NCBI GenBank assembly: GCA_025345505.1
Contig: JANVCC010000174.1
Span: 3,343,797-3,407,796, forward strand
Direction of reading: 5' to 3'
Length of the DNA: 64,000 nucleotides
Source: Todiramphus chloris collaris
Lineage: Eukaryota; Chordata; Aves; Coraciiformes; Alcedinidae
Under the pieces are notes generated by a model. The model was not told the DNA's origin and ran no database searches. It saw nothing but the letters and a program-made list of their open reading frames with translations. A program made the translations under genes and the position numbers. The first letter of the stretch is position 1. Each line of letters begins with the position of its first letter. This document shows, one piece after another, positions 13,401 to 21,646 of this stretch.

Positions 13401-13679
13401 CAATACGTCGTCAAGAATATCGACCGTTTGAGTCTTGCTCGCTTGAGAGACGAAAGGAGGCCACCAGCACCCCGACAAGGACCAAGCTACGATGCTGCTC
13501 CACCGACACCTACGCCGCGGCCCAGCATGGCCAGTTTTTGCAGCGTGGAAAGGCACAAGCATCTCCAGCAGCCTAACGCATCCCACTTTGAATTCTACAT
13601 CACAGAGTTTTCCAGTGCTTCTATTTCAGGATGGTTTTAGATTGGACTTACCCAAGGGGGTGACTTTTATTTCGGGCAT
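4445..13679 (-). CDS. INTS11: Integrator complex subunit 11 (RNA endonuclease), complete, 17 coding exons
   Basis: INTS11 (CPSF3L) is the metallo-beta-lactamase/beta-CASP endonuclease of the Integrator complex. It cleaves snRNA 3' ends and promoter-proximal nascent RNA in the nucleus. Coding exons on the minus strand are 13652-13679, 13098-13195, 12860-12933, 12414-12642, 12199-12297, 12065-12099, 11540-11678, 10959-11023, 10126-10315, 9357-9440, 8687-8776, 8109-8271, 7354-7461, 6764-6825, 6165-6307, 5354-5483 and 4445-4510. All junctions are GT-AG, and the sum is 1803 nt, i.e. 600 aa plus stop, the human length. The start reads [10 protein letters not shown] and the end LPPSTS. Catalytic residues are present: HFHLDH at 68-73, H157, D178, E203, H392 (SAHAD) and H414 (LVHGE). 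Differences from the human protein as I recall it are scattered and conservative, such as K5 for R and Y for F before NDD. Introns are 75-843 nt and hold no recognised gene. It is divergently paired with CPTP. Confidence 0.97.
8109..11023 (-). other. INTS11: INTS11 beta-CASP domain and closing MBL segment (exons 8-12)
   Basis: These exons encode about residues 235-431. The beta-CASP insert ([13 protein letters not shown] onward) ends in motif A, B and C elements: FATPGM in exon 10, FSAHADAKG with H392 and VLLVHGE with H414 in exon 12. Exon 10 is 84 nt and exon 11 is 90 nt, both whole codons, so skipping either would keep frame but destroy the fold. Confidence 0.88.
9003..9092. repeat. AT-only low-complexity tract in INTS11 intron 10
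   Basis: This is about 90 bp of almost pure A and T, built from TTTATA/TTATTA words. It is bracketed by two copies of the 13-mer taaataatattta (9005-9017 and 9078-9090). It sits in the intron between exons 10 and 11 of INTS11, well away from both splice sites. Confidence 0.8.
11540..13679 (-). other. INTS11: INTS11 N-terminal metallo-beta-lactamase half (exons 1-7)
   Basis: These exons encode residues 1-234 and carry zinc-binding motifs 1-4. The HxHxDH signature is at the start of exon 4 (12414-12642), GHVLG with H157 is in exon 5, GDYN with D178 starts exon 6 (only 35 nt), and the SESTYA motif with E203 is in exon 7. Every catalytic residue expected of an active nuclease is intact, unlike the inactive paralogue INTS9. 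Confidence 0.9.
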
Positions 13680-14191
13680 TTTAACAAATGGCAGATCTCA
13701 AGCTGTACGGCCAAGTTACTGCAGGAACCGCCTAACAGGGGCCGCAAAACGAAGCCTCAGCCATTTCCACAGCCGCCACTCGTGTCATTTTTTCGCCAGC
13801 ATCAACCGGAAGATTTCCGCAGAGGCCCAGCTCCTTCCTAGCGAGCGAGCAGGCGGAGAGAACAAGTCAGAGCAACACCCGGACCGTCAACAACCGAAAA
13901 CGCAGCCCCGCTCCGCCTCCATACCCGCGCTGGCGCCCGGGGAAAGGCAGCCGGGGGCGGGGGGTGGGGGGAACGGGGCTCCCGGCCCCGCCGCCGCGCT
14001 CAGCGGAGCTCACCCCGCTCCCGCCGGACTCGGAGGGCTCGGGGTCCGGGTCCCGGTGCCTCACCCGGGGCCTGCTCCTCAGCGGCACCGCGCAGGCGGG
14101 GTCCCGGCGGCGGGATTGGCCGGGCAGCGGGTGACGCGGGGCCGCGTCAGGCGGGGCCGCGATGCGGGAGGGACCGGGGCGGAGCGGAGCG
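13680..14191. promoter_or_regulatory. Divergent GC-rich promoter of INTS11 (-) and CPTP (+)
   Basis: Only 512 bp separate the two start codons. The half nearest CPTP (about 13900-14190) is very GC- and CpG-rich with no TATA box, as expected of a bidirectional CpG-island promoter. An inverted CCAAT box (ATTGG, 14115-14119) and a CRE-like TGACGCGG just after it (near 14131) are candidate NF-Y and CREB/ATF sites. On the minus strand a GGTGAG around 14004-14013 could be the donor of a non-coding first INTS11 exon, since the INTS11 start codon lies unusually far from the CpG-rich core. Confidence 0.7.
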
Positions 14192-14928
14192 ATGGCGTCC
14201 GAGGCGTTCAGCTTGCGGGAGGTGCTGGCGGCTTTCCAGGCGTGCGTGTCGGAGCGGCGGGAGGTGCTGCTGGGCCCCTACCTGCGCGGATGGTGGGGGC
14301 TCATCCGGTGAGTGATCCCGACCCCCCCCCCCCCATCCCAACCCCCCCCCCCCCCCCCCCCCTCCAAAGCGGCGTCCCCGGTAACCGTGTCCCGGCCGCC
14401 TGCAGGTTCCTGAACAGCCTGGGCACCGTCTTCTCCTTCGTGTCGGACGACCTGGTGGCCAAGGTGCGGATCATGGAGAGCTACCGCGGGGGCAAGCAGC
14501 AGGAGAAGTACGCGTCGCTGCAGGCCATGGTGGAGCACGAGCTGGCCAGCGGGCTGGTGGCCTTCAAGGAGGGCTCCGGGCACCCCGAGTCCGGCTGCCG
14601 CACCATCCTGCGCCTCCACAGGGCCCTGCGCTGGCTGCAGCTCTTCCTGGAGGGGCTGAGGACGGGCCGGGCGGATTCTCGGACGTCCGTCATCTGCGTG
14701 GACTCCTACAACGCTTCCCTGGCCGCCTACCACCCCTGGTACATCCGAACGGCGGCCAGGATGGCCGCTCACACCCTCCCGCCCCGAGACACCTTCCTGG
14801 CCATCATGAACGTGGGCAGCCCCGAGGATGCCGTCACCATGCTGGGTGAGGCCATACCCCACATCTGCGAGGTCTACGGCATCACCCAGGAGCTCTTCGC
14901 GCAGCACGGGCTGCTCAACCTGCCTTGA
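14192..14928 (+). CDS. CPTP: Ceramide-1-phosphate transfer protein, complete, 2 exons
   Basis: CPTP (GLTPD1) is a small cytosolic GLTP-fold protein that moves ceramide-1-phosphate between the Golgi and other membranes. Coding exons are 14192-14307 and 14406-14928, joined in phase (CG|G, Arg) to give 212 aa; human has 214 by recollection. Family signatures are present: FLNSLG and FSFVSDDLVAK after the splice, the lipid head-group segment RIMESYRGG, HPESGCRTILRLHRALRWLQLFL, SYNASLAAYHPW with the binding His, and LLNLP at the end. An in-frame ATG ten codons upstream (14162) could extend the N-terminus. I chose 14192 because G at +4 improves its context and the length fits the family. Exon 2 is strongly GC-rich with C/G-ending codons, unlike INTS11 next door. 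It shares the promoter with INTS11. Confidence 0.96.
14322..14362 (+). repeat. Poly-C tracts (13 and 21 nt) inside the 98-nt CPTP intron
   Basis: C runs at 14322-14334 and 14342-14362 are separated by ATCCCAA. They fill almost half of the only CPTP intron and provide an all-C polypyrimidine stretch before the acceptor at 14404-14405. On the minus strand they are G runs able to form quadruplexes. Their exact lengths are prone to sequencing error. Confidence 0.85.
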
Positions 14929-15560
14929 CGGGGGGGACGTTGAAGAGCCAGGCCAGTCGGACGCAAGGAGGAGGAACCAGGTGGAATGCGGGTGTTTTCA
15001 CAAAAGCACAAGCACCTGGTTCTCTGCCCGTGGTCACTCCCTTGTCCAGTCCGGAGTCGACACGTTGGCAGAGCTACTCAGGATGCCTTACTCTGCAAGA
15101 GAAAACACCCGCAGCGTTTTCTTTTTTTTATGTATCTGCCTCAGCCTTACTGGATTTACCACACCACCACTGGCACATTTCAGGGAGTTCCTTCCCTAGA
15201 GCTCAAGGGGGAACGGGTGGTTTCTGTCATTACTGCCAGAGGCCATCCTTCGTGCACAGATCCATTACCCAGGACCTTCCTTCGGTGGAGGTTCCGCTGC
15301 CTGTTGGTCCGTGCGGGACGTGGGGCAGTTTTCAGTGTGTCCTGCACAGTGCTGCATGTCCCACGAAGGCTGCAGACTGTACCTTGTTTCCAAGCCATGC
15401 TTCTAACTCTGTTCTCGTGATTTCTTTTTTTATGAACGTGTCAAACGTCCAGCCTTGTAGCCAAAGTGGTGTATTGCTTTGGCAGTAAAAGCAGTTTCCT
15501 GTGATACAGTATAAATATATAATGAGCCAATAAAATGCACTAAATGGAACTTTAGCGTTC
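14929..15560 (+). other. CPTP: CPTP 3' UTR with poly(A) signal
   Basis: The AATAAA at 15529-15534 lies about 600 nt after the CPTP stop codon, so the 3' UTR probably ends near 15550. Open frames in this stretch (for example 14925-15488) are not conserved coding sequence. They overlap in several frames and lack any family motif. Confidence 0.65.
15529..15534 (+). terminator. CPTP: CPTP poly(A) signal
   Basis: This is a canonical AATAAA on the coding strand, the first one after the CPTP stop codon. It is followed within tens of bases by sequence with no further gene until TAS1R3. Confidence 0.65.
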
Positions 15561-16220
15561 GGAGCCAGCCTGTTTCCTAAAACCCAAACCTGACAGGAAA
15601 AAAAGGCACACTGTGACACAACCTAAATTAGCATGCTGTGGAACTCGTACCTAAGCCAAAGTTTGTAAACTGAAGTTAACGTCGTAGCTCGGCGCGAGAA
15701 AAATTTAGATCAGCTGAAAAGAACCTTCTGAAAAGAGCAGGATAGCTGAGGAATAGCTCACCAGCCTCGCAGTCTAGAGCGGCTCGCTCCAGACAGGTTC
15801 CTGCGATGCGCTGAGGGGGATTTGGTTGCATCCATGATGGGGTGACTCTGAATTTAAAACAAAAATAAGCAAAAATTACTGCTGCTTAAGTCTCACTACC
15901 CTTCAGCTCAGGCAACTCCACGTATTGTTCAGAAGTTCATTTAAAAATAAACTGCACTGGTTAAGATCTGCTCGTGGCATTAGACAAATCACAAATCCAG
16001 TGTGTAAACGGGGACAATTTGCACAACACGTTCCGTCAAAGATGTTGTTTCTTCTTTGGTTGGGGTTAATGGAAACGTGTCTGAATCAGGGAGGGGACCG
16101 CAGTTTATCACGTTTCCTGCAGAAAGTCCTGTTTCCTGAGCAGCGGTGACAACGAATTCAGCAGGTCACTGCTCAAGTAAAGGCTACTCACTGAGGAAAG
16201 GAAACCAGGATTAGGCTGCG
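15561..16220. other. CPTP-TAS1R3 spacer
   Basis: No gene or recognisable element is seen. The sequence is mixed in composition and leads directly into the minisatellite upstream of TAS1R3. Confidence 0.5.
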
Positions 16221-16567
16221 GGTGTGGAGCCAGTTAGCCCCGTAGGGTACCGGTGTGGAGCCAGTTACCCCCGCAGGGTACCGGTGTGGAGCCAGTTACC
16301 CCCGCAGGGTACCGGTGTGGGGCCAGTTACCCCCCGCAGGGTACCGGTGTGGGGCCAGTTACCCCCCGCAGGGTACCGGTGTGGAGCCAGTTACCCCCGT
16401 AGGGTACCGGTGTGGAGCCAGTTACCCCCCATAGGGTACCGGTGTGGAGCCAGTTACCCCCCGTAGGGTACCGGTGGGGGGCCAGTTACCCCCGCAGGGT
16501 ACTGGTGGGGGGCCAGTTACCCCCCGTAGGGTACCGGTGGGGGGCCAGTTACCCCCCGTAGGGTACC
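16221..16567 (+). repeat. 11-copy 31-32 bp minisatellite upstream of TAS1R3
   Basis: Eleven head-to-tail copies of a unit beginning ggtgtggagccagtta and ending cagggtacc fill 347 bp. Variation follows a pattern. Early copies have ggtgtggag, copies 4-5 ggtgtgggg, and the last three ggtgggggg. C-run length varies between five and six, and gcaggg alternates with gtaggg. Nearly every unit junction recreates GGTACC. The array ends 191 bp before the TAS1R3 start codon. A frame that stays open through it (16224-16466) reflects the unit length and is not a gene. Identical direct copies with no spacers exclude a CRISPR array. Confidence 0.95.
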
Positions 16568-16652
16568 GCTGCCTATTTGACTACTGCCCGCTAAGCGCAG
16601 TTACACTTTTGCTAAACAAATTCTTCCCCGTTCCTGTCATCTCTCCCAGTTC

Positions 16653-16660
16653 TATTTAAA
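16653..16660 (+). promoter_or_regulatory. TAS1R3: TATA-like element of TAS1R3
   Basis: TATTTAAA lies about 100 bp upstream of the TAS1R3 start codon, between the minisatellite and the coding sequence. The spacing is consistent with a short 5' UTR. A TATA-type promoter would suit a narrowly expressed taste receptor, but this rests on one weak motif. Confidence 0.4.
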
Positions 16661-16758
16661 GAGGCTTCCCATGATGAGACTAGATCCTCCATCCCTGTTC
16701 CCTCTCCCGCATCCACCTGGAGATTTCTCTGAAACGTTTTCCCCAAACCAGACAAATA

Positions 16759-19700
16759 ATGGTCCCCGAGCTGCTGCTGTGCTTGAGCTTTGGCTACGCA
16801 GCAGCCCTCCAACCCACGTGCCTGTCCGCTCAGTTCAGAAGGCCTGGTGATTATATCATAGGAGGCTTGTTCCCTTTTGGAACGGACACCGTAAACCTGA
16901 CAGCACGATCAGAGCCCACGTTAGTCACCTGTGAAAGGTAAGTGGTGTGTTAGCTTCCGTAAGCTAACTTGTGTGGTCAGCTGGCCACTTGGGCTGGGGA
17001 GAGAAAGGGGGAAAAAAATAGTCCTGATAACATCTGATGGTCTCAGAGATGAACCTCAGAGGTGAGATGGAAACAAAGATTAGCTCTGAGGTGCTGATGG
17101 GCAGTGACATTCATGGAAAATGATTGTGTTTTCCTGATGCCAGTCTGCAGTCAAACTGCAGGTGCAACTCCTCTTTGTGAGGAGAATGAAAAGACACTGG
17201 AGTCCTACCCGTTGCTTTGGCAACGACAAAGCACAGACCAAAATCTTTCCATCTTCTCCTGTGAAGCACAGAGATGTATTTGCTGACAAAGGAGATTCAT
17301 TAGATTTCAAAGGTGCTCGGAGCCCTCCTCCTCCCAGTACATCATTTGAAAGGCTGTGTGTGGGTACAGGGGATGCTCTGCTGAGCAGCCTGGCGACAGG
17401 CAGGATGCAAAAGCCGATCGTGGCTGTATCAGCACTGACTGACCACGCAACTCCCCGTCTCCTCTCACCGCAGGTTATTTGTAGACGGGCTAATTTGGGC
17501 TCTTGGGATGAAGTTTGCTATCGATCAGATCAACAACTCCACTTCGCTCCTGCCGGGAGTAAAGCTGGGCTATGACATCTATGACAGCTGCTTTGAGCCA
17601 GCCGTGGCCTTACAGCCCAGCTTGCTGTTTCTGACCCAAAAGGGCACGACGGGCATCGGAGTGCTGCGCAACTACACCGACTACCAGGCTCGGGTGACAG
17701 CTGTGATTGGGCCACACAAGTCAGATCTCTGCCTGGTAACAGCCAAACTATTCAGCAGCTTCTTGATCCCACAGGTAAAGAAATTCTATAGAGAAGCAAC
17801 AGTTCTTTTTGGTGGGGAAAGGGTTTGGGACCAACAACGCTGTCTGTGCTCGCTCTAGGTCTTTGTACCGGGACTGCTAAAGCACAGATTCCGGTCTTTC
17901 CTCTGCCACAGATTTCCCAAGCAATCTTGGGTAGCTCATTAAACTTCCTTCCTGGAACACACTCCAGTGCCTAACTTCCTGGAGAGAAGAGGGATAACTC
18001 CAGCCACTCTGTGATAGAGGTAAAATAGGAATAACAGAGCTCCCAGCATAAACTGGGAGGATCCCATCCGTGGCCAGAAGTAATCAGCTACCACAATGGA
18101 AAGAGCTGTAATGGTCAGGTGAATTTAGCTCCGAGCAAAGACATTACTGAATCCTGGGTGCATCACCCTTTGTAGAAAGCCAATTATCATTGTCATTAAT
18201 GATAAGGGCTGGTGCTGTGGTGAGGGCACAGATGGCACTGGAAGGACACAGCCCTGTGGGACAGCATTGCCAGAGGCAAGCGACAAGGGCAGCTCATGGC
18301 TCTCCTGGCAAACGCAGCCATGATGCACCTACCCCTTTGAGTTCTTCTTCCTTCCCACTGTCCTGACCCAGCATTTTTGAAAATCTAGTGCACGCTCAGA
18401 CTAAGCAAAGACAAGGGAGAGTGATCTGGATTGTGAATGCTTCCCTCAGCTTCCCTCTTTGCCTTGCTTTCTCTCTTCTCCTCTGGCCTGCAGGTCAGCT
18501 ATGGAGCCAGCACCGAGCAGCTCAGCAACACAGAGTTGTACCCATCCTTCTACCGTACTGTTCCCAGCGATAAGAACTTGGTGGAAGCTGTGGTCCTGCT
18601 ACTGAACAAGTTTGGATGGAACTGGATTGCAACCATTGCAAGCGATGACGAATACGGCCGAGGAGCACAGGGGCTCTTCTTAAGCACAGCTGGAAATCAA
18701 AGCATCTGCATCGCCTTCGAGGGGCTAATTCCTACAGACCTTACAGACCCCAAAGCCAAAACCCAACTGGAAGATACCATTGAGTTAATTAACAAGACCA
18801 AGGTCAACATCATTGTCCTCTTTGCCTTTATTCAGCCAGCTCAGGCGCTGCTGGAACACAGCATCAGGATGGGACTGAGCAAGAAAGTCTGGATTGGCAC
18901 TGAAGCCTGGATGTTGTCCGACACAGCTGCCTCCATCCCAAATATCCAGAGCATTGGCACAGTCTTAGGCTTCATTATGAAAGCAGGCGCAGTCCCTGGC
19001 TTCCAGAAATACGTCACCGACCTCTTCACCTCCGTTCAGCAGGAGAAATTTTGCCAGGAGTCTAGAGAATCTAACCACCTCACGGCCTCCGACCCGCCGG
19101 CCGCAGGGTGCGAGCAGTGCGACCGCGTCTCGCTGCCGGCCGTCCGGGCGGTGCTGAGCCGCTGGCAGCCGCAGCCCGTCTACCTGGCGGTCCAGAGCGT
19201 GGCACACGCGCTGCACCGGGCTCTGCGCTGCACCCGCCGAGCCTGCCCCGGAGCAGCCGTCAGACCCTGGCAGGTCAGTACGGGCCGGGGGCTGCATTCC
19301 CCTCCCCAGGGGTCTCTTCTGCCCCCGGTGAAGTGGGCTTGGCACAGCAGATGGAGCAGCTGATGATACAGCCAGAAGTCACAGCCCATGTGATTGCAGC
19401 TAGAAATTAGCTTGCTGTGTTCTCCTCCTCCAAGCAAGAACGTGAAAGGCGTCGTTATTTACTGTTGGTTTTCATTTTCTCCTCAGCTGCTGCACTTCAT
19501 GAACACCCTCCCCTTCAAGGTGAACGGCCAAAGTTTCAGGTTTGACCAATCCCATGGCACAAACACTGGCTACAAGCTTATATTCTGGTCCTGGAAGAAC
19601 GGCACCCTTGAGTATCTGCCTGTAGGTGACTACCAAGAGTCCTTGTACATCAACAAGTCCCAGATTCAGTTCCACACTGAGGATCAAAAGGTAAAGACGG

Positions 19701-21646
19701 GGGGCAAAAGCATAACCAATCACAAAATTCAGGAAATTAGGACTGTCATTAGGACTGTTCATATGGAGCTCTTACCCTCCACACCCCCCCTGTGCGATTT
19801 GCATGGGACCCCAGTTCTTGCTCCTCTGCAAACACGTGAACCATCACCACGGGGAAAAACCAGATAAAGGTGTTCCCAGCACTGTCTGAGATGCAGCTGC
19901 TGGTTTCAGCCCAGCACAGCCAGTTTCCTTTGATCTGTTTGGTGAAACAGTGCTTCTCCTGAAAGCCTCTGGCTGACGTTGTTCTTCCCCCCACCTAGGA
20001 GCCTACATCAGAGTGCTTCAGACATTGCGAACCAGGACAATTCAGACGAATAAAAGGATTCCACCTCTGCTGCTATGACTGTACAGATTGTCCAGAAAAC
20101 ACCTTTTGGAGCCCCAGAGGTGAGGTCTGAGCTATTCAATGGCTTTAGCTATCTATTATGTCTATCTGCTGGTTGAGGATGCACGGGTTCACAGAAGTGG
20201 TAATGACCAGTTGTAAGCTCCTCCTCCATGAGCAGAGTATTTGCCTCCCTTTTGCTCTGCTGGGCATTGCTCAGCCTTGCTCTACAGATCTGCTGGGGGG
20301 ACCCACACCTTCCTCTGCTATCCCACAGAGAGCATAAGGACAACGCATATGTTTTATCTCAAGAGGTCAGAGAGAGGGGTTATGATCAAATTCTGGGGTC
20401 ACAGGTAGGAGAGAGGCATCCCATGAAATTCTGGGATCTTTTGGAAGCAGGTGATCCTTCCTGGAAAACAGAGCCAAGAAACATGTGGATCCTTCTGGGG
20501 GAAGGGCAAAGAAGGAGAGGGGCGAAAAAAAGACTGAATTATCACAAATTTTGGAGAGCCAGTACACTTAGGAAGTGGCAAGGGAAGTAGAAAAAAGCAA
20601 CACCCAAACCAGCTACCTGCTTCATGACTGTGATCCCTCCTCAAAGACTGTCTGCAGCAGGGTAGCAGCCCTCCACTGCAAGGTGGTCCTCAGCTTCTCA
20701 CTGCTCCTTTGCAGACAGCTCCACCTGCACTCCCTGCCTAGAGCATCAGTGGTCCCCTGTCCAGAGCACACGATGCTACGAGCGCAGCGAGAGGTACCTC
20801 TTTTGGAACGAGCCGCTCACCGTTACCTTGCTAACCTTGATGTCCATCATCACATCCCTGATCTGTTTGACAGCAGTGCTCTTTCTAAAGAACCTCAAGA
20901 CTCCCCTTGTGCAGGTTTCTGGGGGCAAGCTGAACCTCTTCGCCTTGTCCGCGCTGGCGCTGCTGTCTCTCAGCTGCTGTCTCTACGTAGGGAAGCCCAG
21001 CGACAGCCTTTGTACGATCCAGCAGATAGCCTCTGCCCTGTGCCTCAATGGTTGTTTCTCTACCTTCTTTGTAAAGTCCCTCGAGATCACCCTGGTGATG
21101 GAGTTCCCTCGCCGTGCCCCCACCCTCTTGTACTGGGTGACCCAGAGGAGGGCCTGGCTCCTTGTCGCCTTGTGCCTCCTCACCGAGAGCTTGTTCTGCA
21201 TCTGCTACCTTCACCTGGGCCCTGACATTCTGGTGTCTGACTACAAGTCCCTGCCCACGGAAGTTCTGCTCGTGTGCAGCACCAAGTCGTGGTTTGCCTT
21301 CACCCTCCTCCATGGCTGCAACAGCTGCCTGGCCTTTGCCTGCCTCCTCTGCACCTTCATGGTACAGACCTCGGGGAAGAAGTACAACATTGCCAGGGGG
21401 ATCACGTTTGCCATCCTCCTCTACTTCATCATCTCCATCTTCTTCGTGGCTACTTTTGCCACCCTGCAGACAGTCCTCAGGTCTGTTACACAGATTGGTA
21501 CCATTTTGACAACAAGTCTGAGTATCTTGGGGACCTACTACATCCCCAAATGCTGCATCATCTTGCTTAAGCCTGATCTGAACACAGTGGATTATTTCCA
21601 GTACTCCATCAAAGAGGAGTCAGAGGATGACTCCAACAGACAATGA
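16759..21646 (+). CDS. TAS1R3: Taste receptor type 1 member 3, complete, 6 exons
   Basis: TAS1R3 is a class C GPCR that dimerises with TAS1R1 (umami) or TAS1R2 (sweet) in taste cells. Exons are 16759-16937, 17474-17774, 18494-19273, 19487-19690, 19999-20119 and 20715-21646. All introns are GT-AG, phases close, and the product is 838 aa. The start has A at -3 and G at +4 and opens a signal peptide (MVPELLLCLSFGYAAA). The Venus-flytrap domain (to about residue 485) shows GDYIIGGLFPFG, NNSTSLLPGVKLGYDIYD, VSYGAST at the start of exon 3, PSFYRTVPSD and FGWNWIATIASDDEYG. The cysteine-rich domain spans exons 5-6 (about 494-550; GFHLCCYDCTDC then WSPVQSTRCYER). Seven TM helices follow from about 560, with KTPLVQVSGG, LPTEVLLVCSTKSW and KKYNIARGITFA. 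The tail after the last helix is short and acidic. The six-exon layout matches other class C taste receptors. There is no stop, frameshift or missing domain, so the gene looks functional. Confidence 0.97.
18494..19273 (+). other. TAS1R3: TAS1R3 exon 3, core of the Venus-flytrap ligand domain
   Basis: This 780-nt exon encodes residues 161-420, the hinge and lobe 2 of the ligand-binding module. Base composition changes sharply inside it. The first two thirds are balanced, while about 19080-19273 is very rich in G and C, with codons ending in C or G and Arg/Ala/Pro-rich protein (PPAAGCEQC, CTRRACPG). The frame stays open and the conserved CEQCDRVSL and WQ elements remain, so the gene is not broken there. 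Confidence 0.85.

Noticed and set aside
14278..14907. 209-codon minus-strand frame
   Set aside because: It is antisense to CPTP exon 2 and is kept open by GC-rich codon use. It has no motif.
13492..14928. 478-codon plus-strand frame reaching into CPTP
   Set aside because: Only the part from 14406 is real CPTP exon 2. The rest runs through INTS11 exon 1 antisense, the promoter, CPTP exon 1 out of frame and the intron, with no family similarity.
16221..16567. CRISPR-like array
   Set aside because: The direct units are contiguous without unique spacers, and the window is a vertebrate genome.
16224..16659. Repetitive open frames in the minisatellite (a possible repeat protein)
   Set aside because: The unit is 31-32 bp, not a multiple of three, so the frame shifts between copies. 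There is no start context or splice support.
20575..21225. 216-codon frame overlapping TAS1R3 exon 6
   Set aside because: It is in another phase from the exon 6 frame, which carries the conserved TM sequence and closes with the upstream exons.
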